Positions 17,166 to 25,478 of a DNA stretch of 48,404 bases are shown one piece after another. Origin of the DNA: Acidobacteriota bacterium. GTDB taxonomy: Bacteria; Acidobacteriota; Blastocatellia; Pyrinomonadales; Pyrinomonadaceae. How positions within the stretch are numbered: position 1 is the first letter of the stretch; each line of letters starts with the position of its first letter. Both the position numbers and the translations under genes were made by a program. The stretch lies in assembly GCA_029781855.1 (NCBI GenBank), contig JAKOVX010000060.1:1-48404 (forward strand), written 5' to 3'. The notes beneath the pieces were generated by a model. It searched no databases. It saw only the letters and a list, made by a program, of their open reading frames with translations, and had not been told where the DNA came from.

Positions 17166-17483
17166 ATGAAGTTATTTCTGTCAGCAGCAATTCTAACTGT
17201 CTCAATGTTAGTATTCGGGTCAACGGCGAACGCTCAACAAAAGCGGATCGGGATGAAAAAGGCGCAGAGGATCGCCAGCACGAGAGCACGCGGGCTTAAA
17301 CTTAAAGCCAAGGAACTCGAAAAAGAGCATGGAAAATGGATATACTCATTTGAGTTCAGGAATAAAGATGGTTCGATCCGCGAGGTCAATGTCGACGCTT
17401 ACTCAGGGAATGTGGTCGGCGTAGAGCGCGAAGGAAAGAAACAAGAGGCCGCGGAAGAACGGAAGGAAACGAAGAAGAATTAA
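17166..17483 (+). CDS. Exported PepSY-domain protein
   Basis: The start at 17166 is fixed by AGGAGA seven bases upstream and gives a signal peptide (MKLFLSAAILTVSML, cleavage near ANAQ). The 105-residue product contains one PepSY-like module (about 25-85): an amphipathic KKAQRIASTRARG helix, then strands ending DAYSGNVVGVE. The C-terminal tail is rich in Lys and Glu. PepSY domains often inhibit or chaperone neighbouring envelope proteins. It lies 7 bases before the TolC-like gene and is probably the first gene of the efflux operon, so a sensing or chaperone role for the pump is possible. Confidence 0.8.
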   Translation: MKLFLSAAILTVSMLVFGSTANAQQKRIGMKKAQRIASTRARGLKLKAKELEKEHGKWIYSFEFRNKDGSIREVNVDAYSGNVVGVEREGKKQEAAEERKETKKN

Positions 17484-17490
17484 ACGACTA

Positions 17491-18837
17491 ATGGTATCTC
17501 GCCGACCGCGAAAAATCGTATTGTTCGTTATGATCGCGGTTGGCGCGTTAAATGTTGTCGGACAATCATCGGTGCCGGTGGCTTCGCCGGCACAGAAGGT
17601 ACCAGTCATTACGTTGGATGAGGCTACGGATCTCGCCCTCGCTCAGGCATCGATCTACAAGGGAGCTCTGATAAATGAACACATCGCTGGTGAGGACATC
17701 CGACAGGCCCGTGCCGCGCTGTATCCGAAGGTGGCGGCCGTGCCGAACGTCATTTACACGACCCCGTCGATATCATCGGCCGGAGTCGGCGTCTCACGTT
17801 TGCCTTCTTTTCTCGGAGCAAATGCAATAACTGAGTACCAGATCCTCACCAATACGTCAGGCGTGATAGACATCTCGGGCCAGCTTAGGGCTAATTTGAT
17901 CAAGTCCGAGTACCTACTCGCTTCGGCCAAGGCCGGAACTGCGATTGCCCGGCTCGAGCTGATTTCGGCGGTCGCGGATTCATATTTTTCGTTGGCACTC
18001 GCCACGACCCGGCGTTCTGCAGCGGAGGGCAACCTCGCCGCCGCGGATGCTTTCGAGGCGAATATTCAGCTCCAGTTGACGGCCGGTGAAGTAGCTCCGG
18101 TCGATCTGGTGCGTGCCCGACTGCAAACGGCCGCTCGCCGCGACGAGCTTGCCCAGGCCGAATCCGATGAGAAGATAGCCTCGGCGTCACTCGAATTTCT
18201 GATCGGTGGGCGGCCCGTAGATCCGATCAGAGCGGTTGACCTGTTGACTCAGATGCCGGTCGCCGGCGAGATAGACCAGATATCAGAGGCCGCGGTCGCC
18301 ACCCGTCCGGAGTTTGCGCAGCTCGAGGCCGACGCGGCCGCCGCTCAACAGGAGATCCGATCATCCGCTGCCGAACGTCGCCCGCAGATGAATTATTCGG
18401 TCAGTACAGGCGTGCTTTCCGATTCGCTCGGTGGTAACGGCATCAAAGGCGGTTTTGGGGCTCAGGTAAGCGTAGGGCTAAATTTCACGATTTTTGATAA
18501 GGGAGCTCGCCGGTCGCGGGAAATACAGGCCAGGCTTCATCTTGAGCAGATCGAAAACTCCCGTAAATTGACAGAAAGGGCATTGGCCCAAATGTTTCTT
18601 ACAGCGCGAACGCAGGCAATTGCGGCGTCCGGCAGGATAAGACTGCTTGGCGGCTCGGTGACTGACGCGAACGAGAATTTGAACGCCTCGCTCGCGCGTT
18701 ATCGTGCGGGCGAAGCGTCGATCATCGAGGTTACCGATGCTCAAAATACGCTGATCGCTCAAAAACAGTCGCTTTATCAGGCGATTTTTGATTACCAGAC
18801 AGCGAGGTCCCACTTGCTGAGATCGATAGGCAAATAA
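17491..18837 (+). CDS. TolC-family outer membrane efflux protein
   Basis: The 448-residue protein starts with a signal peptide (KIVLFVMIAVGALNVVGQ) and shows the duplicated long-helix architecture of the TolC/OEP family: TLDEATDLALAQ near the start, Ala-rich helices with LVRARLQTAARRDELAQAE, and SLARYRAGEASIIEVTDAQN in the second half. It forms the outer-membrane channel of a tripartite pump. It is followed after 18 bases by the adaptor and then by the permease, so the three parts of the pump are encoded together. Substrate cannot be read from the sequence. Confidence 0.92.
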   Translation: MVSRRPRKIVLFVMIAVGALNVVGQSSVPVASPAQKVPVITLDEATDLALAQASIYKGALINEHIAGEDIRQARAALYPKVAAVPNVIYTTPSISSAGVGVSRLPSFLGANAITEYQILTNTSGVIDISGQLRANLIKSEYLLASAKAGTAIARLELISAVADSYFSLALATTRRSAAEGNLAAADAFEANIQLQLTAGEVAPVDLVRARLQTAARRDELAQAESDEKIASASLEFLIGGRPVDPIRAVDLLTQMPVAGEIDQISEAAVATRPEFAQLEADAAAAQQEIRSSAAERRPQMNYSVSTGVLSDSLGGNGIKGGFGAQVSVGLNFTIFDKGARRSREIQARLHLEQIENSRKLTERALAQMFLTARTQAIAASGRIRLLGGSVTDANENLNASLARYRAGEASIIEVTDAQNTLIAQKQSLYQAIFDYQTARSHLLRSIGK

Positions 18838-18855
18838 GAACGTGGATCGTATCCG

Positions 18856-20232
18856 ATGACTGACGAAGACGAACTGAACACTGAGCAAGGTGATCCGGTT
18901 GAAACCCCCGATCCATTGCCGAGACGCAGCGGAAGTTGGCTCGTAACTGCGGGTATCGTCGCGGCGGCGATAATTCTTGTCGTCATCTTTCTATATTTGC
19001 GGCTCGCAAGTTCGCCTCCCGAAACTGAAAAGAAAGCCGACGTGGTTGTAAGTGTCAAAACCGCGAAAGTCGAACTTGGCCCGATCGCTCGTGAATTCAC
19101 GGCTGTTGGCACCGTTGCCCCGGGCGAACAATCTACTGTAGCCGCCAGTATTTCTGCTCAGATCCGGCAAATGCGGCTGCTGAAGAACACCCTCGTACAA
19201 AAAGGCGAAGTATTGGCCGTCCTGGCCTCGCAGGACATCGCCGCGCAGCGCGCTGAGGCGATGGCGGCTGTTGAAGAAGCGAAACTCAACCTCCAAACCC
19301 TGCAGAACGTGACGATCCCTCAGACGTCGGCTCAGATCGAGAAGGACCTGAGTGATGCGAGAGCAAATGCCGACAACGCCCGTGCGACCTACGAGCGACG
19401 AAAGGAGTTGTTCAACAAGGGAGGGATCTCGCTGAAAGATCTGGATGCATCTCAGCTGGCCCTTACGAATGCCGAGAACGCACTTTCGCTCGCGGAAAAG
19501 AACGCCGGGTTGAGCGTGAAGGCTATAAATCCGAACGCCCGAGCGATCGCCGAGAACAAGATCAAGCAGGCGGAAAGCCGTCTGCGGCAGATCGAGACCC
19601 AGGCAGGCTATGCCGAGATCAAGGCGCCGTTCGCCGGCATTATAACGGACCAGTATCAGTTCGAAGGAGATTTTGCCTCGCAGGGGGCAAAGCTCTTAAC
19701 GATCGCCGAGATCGGGAACGTGATCGTGAAAGCCGACTTTTCCGATACTGCCGCCCAATTTTTGAAAGACGGCGATATGGTGCAACTTAGATCTGCGACG
19801 ATTGGGGACGATCCTATGACCGGCAAGGTCACGCTCGTGAGCCGTTCCGCCGACCCGCAGAACCGCACGGTCGAGGTGTGGGCGAATTTTGCAAATGGAC
19901 GCGGAACGCTGCGCCCGGGTGATTCGGTTACGTTCGTGGTCAGTTCGACGCCGCAGAATGATGCCGTCATCGTTCCCGTGGCGGCAGTCCAGCTTGACGC
20001 CGCCAACAGCGACGAAGGCACGGTAATGGTAGTGGACAAACTCTCGGTAGCCCACGAAACCAAAGTGAAGATCGGTATCCGGACGGCCGTAAAATACGAG
20101 ATCACGGAGGGGCTCAAGGGTGGCGAAACGATCGTGGTAGAAGGCAATTATGCCCTGCCTGACGGCACCCACGTGGAAGAGGCAAAGGACGAACCCGCGA
20201 ACAAAGGATCGGCGAACGATACGGATCGGTAG
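18856..20232 (+). CDS. RND efflux periplasmic adaptor (membrane fusion protein)
   Basis: The 458-residue protein has a membrane anchor at about 28-50. A lipoyl-like half-motif follows (VGTVAPGEQSTVAASISAQI), then an alpha-hairpin (about 130-230, with NKGGISLKDLDASQLAL), the second lipoyl half (AEIKAPFAGIITDQ), a beta-barrel and a membrane-proximal domain. It links the permease to the TolC-like channel in the periplasm. The C-terminus is rich in Asp and Glu. It lies 12 bases before the permease gene and is surely co-expressed with it. Confidence 0.93.
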   Translation: MTDEDELNTEQGDPVETPDPLPRRSGSWLVTAGIVAAAIILVVIFLYLRLASSPPETEKKADVVVSVKTAKVELGPIAREFTAVGTVAPGEQSTVAASISAQIRQMRLLKNTLVQKGEVLAVLASQDIAAQRAEAMAAVEEAKLNLQTLQNVTIPQTSAQIEKDLSDARANADNARATYERRKELFNKGGISLKDLDASQLALTNAENALSLAEKNAGLSVKAINPNARAIAENKIKQAESRLRQIETQAGYAEIKAPFAGIITDQYQFEGDFASQGAKLLTIAEIGNVIVKADFSDTAAQFLKDGDMVQLRSATIGDDPMTGKVTLVSRSADPQNRTVEVWANFANGRGTLRPGDSVTFVVSSTPQNDAVIVPVAAVQLDAANSDEGTVMVVDKLSVAHETKVKIGIRTAVKYEITEGLKGGETIVVEGNYALPDGTHVEEAKDEPANKGSANDTDR

Positions 20233-20244
20233 TCCTGACATCAG

Positions 20245-23200
20245 ATGAATCTCGCTGAAACAGTCTCACGTCATTCCCGAGCCGTGGTAGTGACCGTGCT
20301 CCTGCTTTGTCTCGCAGGCATCTATGCGGCTTGGCGATTGCCGACGGCGATCTTTCCAAATACCGATTTTCCCAGGGTAATGATCACGGTCGAGAATGGC
20401 GAGGTGCCGCCGGACCAAATGTTAGCGACCGTCACACGGCCGATCGAGGAGGCGATGAACGGCCTCCCGGGCATCAAACGGATCACGTCAACGACCGCCC
20501 GCGGATCGGCCGGAATTAGCCTCTTTTTTGACTGGTCAACGGACCCAAAGGAATCACTGAATCTGGTCCAGGCCCGGCTGCCCCAGATCGATCTGCCGCC
20601 AACAGCTTCGATCACTCATGTCGAGAGGCTGACCTTTGCGGTATTCCCCGTTATCGGGTACAGCCTGACATCAGACAAACGCGATGCTCTTACTCTCCGT
20701 GATCTAGCCCAGTACACGATCCGGCCGCGGCTCGCCCGGCTCGACGGCGTCTCCGAAGTGACGGTCGTTGGCGGCAAGGTCCGCGAATTTCATATCGTTG
20801 TCGATCCGGCCAAGCTTGCCGCACGAAACATCACTGCCCAGCAATTGTCTGACGCCGTCAAGAATTCGAATATTATCGAATCTCCGGGACTCGTGGAAGA
20901 AAACCATCATCTCGAGCTGTTGCTCGTCAGCGGCCAAGCTCTTTCGGCTGATGACCTGAGCAAGATCGTGCTGGCCAATGTTGACGGCTCGAACATTCTC
21001 GTTTCAGACATAGCCACGGTCGGCGAAGGCAGTGAGCCAAATTACACGATCGTAACGGCCGACGGAAAACCGGCCGTACTCGTGAACGTTCTACGGCAAA
21101 CCGATGCGAATACTGTGACCGTGACCGATGAGGTCAAGTCCGAACTCGACCAGATCAGGAGCACGTTGCCGCCGGATGTTGTCGTTGCTCCGTTCTACGA
21201 CCAATCGCTGCTTGTTCGTGAATCAATGTCCTCGGTCCGCGATTCGATCATCATCGGGCTGATACTTTCGGTAATAATTCTCTATGCATTCCTCAGGAAT
21301 ATTGGTACGACCTTCGTAGCGATAATGGTCATTCCCGTGACGATCCTGATCACTTTCCTGGCGATGTATATGGTCGGATTGTCGTTCGACCTTATGACGC
21401 TCGGAGGAATCGCGGCCGCGATCGGGCTGGTCATCGACGATGCGATCGTCGTCGTCGAGAATATCTATTCACACCTGCTCCACGGCGAAACAAGGCGCGA
21501 ATCGGTCCGGAATGCAGTTTCCGAGATCACCGTGCCTATCATCGGTTCGACTATAACGCCGGTGGTTGTTTTCCTGCCGTTGACGCTGCTTACGGGTGTA
21601 ACCGGGGTCTTTTTTCGGTCGCTCGCCCTGACTATGGCGGTCGCGCTCTTAACCTCACTGGTTCTTGCCCTGTCATTCACGCCGGTCCTGGCTGAACGAT
21701 TTGTGAAAGTAGACAGGACGAAACACCGAGACGAGATAGGAAAGGTGCTTTTGTTCTTTATTCGACCGTACGAATGGCTGCTCAGGCGGTCGCTTGCCCG
21801 CCGAGGGGTCGTGATCGCGATCGCCGGCCTCGTGATCTTCGCTTCGTACATTTTGTATTCGCAGGTGGGCACCGAGTTTCTGCCGGAATTTGACGAAGGA
21901 GCTTTCGTGCTGGACTACGTTGCCCCCGCCGGAACGTCGCTATCCGAGATGGACCGGATCCTGAACCATGTGGAGCAGATGCTCCGGGACACGCCGGAGG
22001 TCGAAAGTTTCTCTCGACGGACTGGGCTGCAATTGGGCCTGACGGGCGTAACCGAGCCGAACACGGGCGATTTTGCGGTCAAGATGCGGCCCGGCCACAA
22101 ACGGTCAACTGCCGAAGTAATGGACGACCTCCGTGAGCAGATCGCATCGTCAGAGCCCGCGCTCGAGCCCGAATTCATCGGCATCCTGTCCGACCTGATC
22201 GGCGATCTGGCAAGTGCCCCGCAGCCGATCGAGATCAAGATCTTTAGCGACGACACAAAAGAGCTTCATGCCAAAGCGGCCGAAGTCGAAGAAGCGATAA
22301 AGAAGGTCGACGGAGTGGTCGACACCTTCAGCGGCGTTGTGGTCAGCGGCCCGGCGATGACCTTCAGGATCGATCCGCAACTTGCCGCAAGATTCGGCGT
22401 TAGCGCGGTCGACGTTTTAGCAGCGGCCCAGATCGCCGTGAACGGTACACAGGTCTCGTCGATCCTCCAGCACGGGCGCCCGATCGCCGTACGTGTTATG
22501 TTCCCGCCCGGATCCGCCAATTCTCTCGACACTCTGAAGAACCTGCAAATTCGATCGGCTTCAGGTGCTCTATTTCGCTTGGATCAGGTTGCGACCGTTG
22601 AATACGACGAGGGCCAGACCGAAATGCACCGTGATGGGCTCCGGCAGACCGTCGCTGTGACGGCGCGGATATCCGGCGGCGACCTCGGCGGCACCATTAC
22701 AAAAATTAAGGCTGAACTTGCGCGGGACGTTAAATTCCCTCCCGGAATGACGATCGAATACGGCGGCCTATTTGCCGAGCAGCAGGCCTCGTTCCGTGAA
22801 CTGGTCATCGCGCTCGGCCTCGCCATCGTGTTGGTATTCTTAGTGCTGTTGATCGAATTCAGGTCCTTCGCTCATCCATTTGCCATCGTGATCGGCGCGG
22901 TTCTTGCTCTCAGCGGCGTGATCACCGCACTGCTCGTCACCCGCACTACACTGAATGTCGTCAGCCAGTTGGGAATGATCATGGTGGTCGGCATCGTGGC
23001 AAAAAACGGAATTTTGATGCTTGATGCGGTTGAGGAGAACCTGAAAAAGACCGGCGATCTCACCGAGGCACTGATCATGTCAGGGCGCCGCCGCTTTCGA
23101 CCGGTTCTTATGACATCGCTCGCTGCGATCCTCGGGATGCTGCCGCTGGCGATCGCGATCGGAACAGGTTCTGAGATGCTCCAGCCGCTCGCAATTGGCG

Positions 23201-23301
23201 TAATAGGCGGGTTGACCTTCGCATTGATGCTGTCGTTGGTCGTTACTCCTACGGTTTACGCGATATTTGTTGAGCGTCGACTCTCCGACCGGAAGCCCTG
23301 A
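20245..23301 (+). CDS. RND-family efflux permease
   Basis: The 1018-residue protein is a proton-driven inner-membrane pump with the usual layout of one helix, a large periplasmic loop, six helices, a second loop and five helices. The proton-relay pair is D398-D399 in GLVIDDAIVVVEN, and TM-flanking motifs such as VAKNGILMLDAVEEN near the C-terminus match the family. The DD pair points to the hydrophobe/amphiphile (HAE-1-like) branch. The GTEFLPEFDEGAF segment after TM7 is also seen in CusA/CzcA-type pumps, so the substrate class stays open. It ends the PepSY-TolC-adaptor-permease operon. Confidence 0.93.
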   Translation: MNLAETVSRHSRAVVVTVLLLCLAGIYAAWRLPTAIFPNTDFPRVMITVENGEVPPDQMLATVTRPIEEAMNGLPGIKRITSTTARGSAGISLFFDWSTDPKESLNLVQARLPQIDLPPTASITHVERLTFAVFPVIGYSLTSDKRDALTLRDLAQYTIRPRLARLDGVSEVTVVGGKVREFHIVVDPAKLAARNITAQQLSDAVKNSNIIESPGLVEENHHLELLLVSGQALSADDLSKIVLANVDGSNILVSDIATVGEGSEPNYTIVTADGKPAVLVNVLRQTDANTVTVTDEVKSELDQIRSTLPPDVVVAPFYDQSLLVRESMSSVRDSIIIGLILSVIILYAFLRNIGTTFVAIMVIPVTILITFLAMYMVGLSFDLMTLGGIAAAIGLVIDDAIVVVENIYSHLLHGETRRESVRNAVSEITVPIIGSTITPVVVFLPLTLLTGVTGVFFRSLALTMAVALLTSLVLALSFTPVLAERFVKVDRTKHRDEIGKVLLFFIRPYEWLLRRSLARRGVVIAIAGLVIFASYILYSQVGTEFLPEFDEGAFVLDYVAPAGTSLSEMDRILNHVEQMLRDTPEVESFSRRTGLQLGLTGVTEPNTGDFAVKMRPGHKRSTAEVMDDLREQIASSEPALEPEFIGILSDLIGDLASAPQPIEIKIFSDDTKELHAKAAEVEEAIKKVDGVVDTFSGVVVSGPAMTFRIDPQLAARFGVSAVDVLAAAQIAVNGTQVSSILQHGRPIAVRVMFPPGSANSLDTLKNLQIRSASGALFRLDQVATVEYDEGQTEMHRDGLRQTVAVTARISGGDLGGTITKIKAELARDVKFPPGMTIEYGGLFAEQQASFRELVIALGLAIVLVFLVLLIEFRSFAHPFAIVIGAVLALSGVITALLVTRTTLNVVSQLGMIMVVGIVAKNGILMLDAVEENLKKTGDLTEALIMSGRRRFRPVLMTSLAAILGMLPLAIAIGTGSEMLQPLAIGVIGGLTFALMLSLVVTPTVYAIFVERRLSDRKP

Positions 23302-23324
23302 AAAAGCCAAAGTAGAACGGATTC

Positions 23325-23353
23325 TTGCCTGAAATTCCTTTTGGGCATAAACT
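23325..23353 (+). promoter_or_regulatory. Possible promoter of the cystathionine beta-synthase gene
   Basis: TTGCCT (23325-23330) and TAAACT (23348-23353) are separated by 17 bases in the 114-base gap after the permease gene. Each box matches four of six consensus bases. The gap shows no strong terminator hairpin. Confidence 0.25.
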
Positions 23354-23415
23354 TGTCTTAAGAAGTTTTCCTTATACAGCTATTCGTTCGTCTTTGTGCG
23401 GCTCTACTATTTTAA

Positions 23416-24783
23416 ATGAAATTCTATAACGACATTCTCGGATTGATCGGACGTACTCCGCTGGTCCGGATCAATCACATTACCAAAAAACACGGTATCA
23501 AAGCGACGGTTCTCGCAAAGATGGAGAGCCTAAACCCCGGCTATTCGGTTAAAGACCGTATTGGCGAATCGATGGTCGACTGGGCCGAAAAAGAGGGCGT
23601 CCTTAAGAAAGGCGGGACCATTATCGAGGCAACATCAGGCAACACCGGGATCGGACTGGCGCTTGTGGCTGCTGTCCGCGGGTACAAAAGTGTTTTTGTT
23701 TTGACTGATAAGGTGTCGGTCGAAAAGATGCGGTATTTGAAGGGGCTCGGCGCTGACATTGTCGTCTGCCCGGCCGCCGCTAAGCACGGCACACCTGAGC
23801 ATTACGTATCGACGGCGAAACGGATCTCAGAAGAGACGCCAAATTCTTTCTATCCGGACCAATACAATCACCCGGCTAATCCATTGGCTCATTACCGCAC
23901 AACCGGTCCGGAGATCTGGGAAGACACCGAAGGTAAGATCACCCACTTCGTAGCGGGCGTCGGGACCGGCGGAACGATCAGCGGCACCGGCCGGTATCTT
24001 AAAGAGATGAACCCAAAGATCCGGATCATCGGAGCTGACCCATACGGATCGATCTTCAAGACCTACAAGGAATCCGGACAAGTGCCCGAGGCCACACCTT
24101 ATCTCGTTGAAGGCATCGGACAGAGTCTTCCGGTGGGCAACGCCGACATGAAGACGATCGACGAGATCATCAATATCACGGACCGGGAGTCGTTTGAGTT
24201 AGCACGTGAACTAGCCCGCCGCGAGGGCATTTTCTGCGGCGGCTCGACCGGGACTAACTTTGCCGGAGCTCTTAAGGTCGCCAAGGACCTCGATGAGGAT
24301 GCCGTAGTCGTCTTTATTGTCTGTGATACCGGTGAGCATTATTTGACGAAGTTTGTGTCCGATGAATGGATGAAGGAAAAGCGCCTGCTCGAACCGCAGC
24401 GTATCACTGCCGGCTTGATCGCCGAGACGAAACATTCGGGAGCCCCTAATACGATCATTTCGGTCGGTCCGGATGAAACCGTCAGCGAAGCCCTCAACAA
24501 GATGAGTGAGAATGGTGTTACGCAGATTCCTGTTCTTGACGGGCATGCTTCCGTTGGCAGTATTCGCGAAAGCCATGTTCTTGCGCTCTTGTTAAAAGAT
24601 CGAGAAATGATCAACTCCAAAGTTCGCGAAGTAATGGATGCGAGCTTTCCCATAGTGGAAATGGATGAGAGTATTGACAAGATCAAACATAAATTGACAA
24701 AATCACCAGCAGTCCTGATCGAAGATTTTAAACGGATCACTGGTATCATTACACGTTCTGATGTTTTGGATCTGACCAGTTGA
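23416..24783 (+). CDS. cbs: Cystathionine beta-synthase (PLP enzyme with CBS-domain pair)
   Basis: The enzyme condenses serine and homocysteine to cystathionine in transsulfuration. Residues 1-310 form the fold-type II PLP domain with Schiff-base lysine K46 in YSVKDRIG, the Asn-binding SGNTGIG loop and the phosphate-binding [13 protein letters not shown] loop. The [17 protein letters not shown] segment fits cystathionine beta-synthase better than cysteine synthase. Residues 325-455 form two CBS modules, a regulatory pair that often binds adenosyl ligands. No N-terminal haem domain is present, as in most bacterial forms. A cysteine synthase with CBS modules is the alternative. Confidence 0.88.
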   Translation: MKFYNDILGLIGRTPLVRINHITKKHGIKATVLAKMESLNPGYSVKDRIGESMVDWAEKEGVLKKGGTIIEATSGNTGIGLALVAAVRGYKSVFVLTDKVSVEKMRYLKGLGADIVVCPAAAKHGTPEHYVSTAKRISEETPNSFYPDQYNHPANPLAHYRTTGPEIWEDTEGKITHFVAGVGTGGTISGTGRYLKEMNPKIRIIGADPYGSIFKTYKESGQVPEATPYLVEGIGQSLPVGNADMKTIDEIINITDRESFELARELARREGIFCGGSTGTNFAGALKVAKDLDEDAVVVFIVCDTGEHYLTKFVSDEWMKEKRLLEPQRITAGLIAETKHSGAPNTIISVGPDETVSEALNKMSENGVTQIPVLDGHASVGSIRESHVLALLLKDREMINSKVREVMDASFPIVEMDESIDKIKHKLTKSPAVLIEDFKRITGIITRSDVLDLTS

Positions 24784-24804
24784 GGATCCGGGGACCAAAT
24801 CGCG

Positions 24805-25416
24805 ATGAGTCAAGAAAGCGGGAATAAATGGGTGATGCCCGAACCGATATTCAGGCACTCGACCGGTGAGCTGGTAAAGCCATCGAAACCGGTAGCCTTT
24901 GAAATCGAACCCGACACTCTCGCACCCGACCCACCTGACGAGAGCGTAAACGCCGTAGATCCGGATGCCGACACATTGGTGCCTGATGCCCCCGAGGAGG
25001 CAGAACTTGCGGTTGACCCGGATGCCGACACTTTGATTCCCAACCTCCCTGACGAGGCAGTACCGGACGTAGCCGAGAGTGCCGACGAACTCACGCCTGA
25101 TAGTCCGCCGGATGCGGGGTCCGACGATCCGCTTGCTAAACTTTACGCGCCGCCCGAAAACACACCCGTCGAGTCGGCACCTGAGCCAACGCCCGCCCCG
25201 CCGACACCGGTTGAGATCGAACCGCAACCTTACGTTTCGGAGCAATTATCGGCCGAGAAGATCGTCGTTGAAACGCATCCGCGCCAAACTAAAGGTGCCA
25301 TGCGTCCGATCGTGCTTGTTCTCGGCTTGCTTGTACTTTTGTTCATCGCTGCTGGAATCGCAGTCCTCGTTTATTATCTCCTTTATATGAACGGCCCGAA
25401 CACCGGCGGATTCTAG
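24805..25416 (+). CDS. Tail-anchored protein with threonine-centred acidic repeats
   Basis: I do not recognise this 203-residue protein. The N-terminal 165 residues are polar, acidic and proline-rich, probably disordered. They contain a repeat with period 19: EPDTLAPDPPDE (T38), DADTLVPDAPEE (T57) and DADTLIPNLPDE (T76), with a weaker fourth copy DELTPDSPPD (T97). A basic stretch (HPRQTKGAMR) precedes one strong transmembrane helix (168-191), which leaves only a dozen residues beyond the membrane. The charge pattern places the repeats in the cytoplasm. It lies 21 bases after the cystathionine beta-synthase gene and 62 bases before the first of three FHA genes. Because FHA domains bind phosphothreonine, the repeats are candidate ligands; this is inference. 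Confidence 0.7.
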   Translation: MSQESGNKWVMPEPIFRHSTGELVKPSKPVAFEIEPDTLAPDPPDESVNAVDPDADTLVPDAPEEAELAVDPDADTLIPNLPDEAVPDVAESADELTPDSPPDAGSDDPLAKLYAPPENTPVESAPEPTPAPPTPVEIEPQPYVSEQLSAEKIVVETHPRQTKGAMRPIVLVLGLLVLLFIAAGIAVLVYYLLYMNGPNTGGF

Positions 25417-25478
25417 TCATTCCACACCTGACAAACAAAACTTTGCAAATTCTTTGATACGATATCGTCGTAGAGTCT

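Noticed and set aside
20245..23301. Assignment of the RND permease as a heavy-metal pump (CusA/CzcA)
   Set aside because: One segment resembles those pumps, but the DD proton-relay pair in TM4 follows the multidrug-type branch; the substrate class cannot be settled from this.
24810..25094. 94-codon minus-strand frame with regular Ser/Gly repeats
   Set aside because: The repeats are the antisense image of the Thr/Asp/Pro repeats of the plus-strand gene; there is no other support.
25459..25468. Palindrome ACGATATCGT just before FHA paralogue 1
   Set aside because: A ten-base palindrome is short enough to occur by chance and has no second copy at a meaningful distance.
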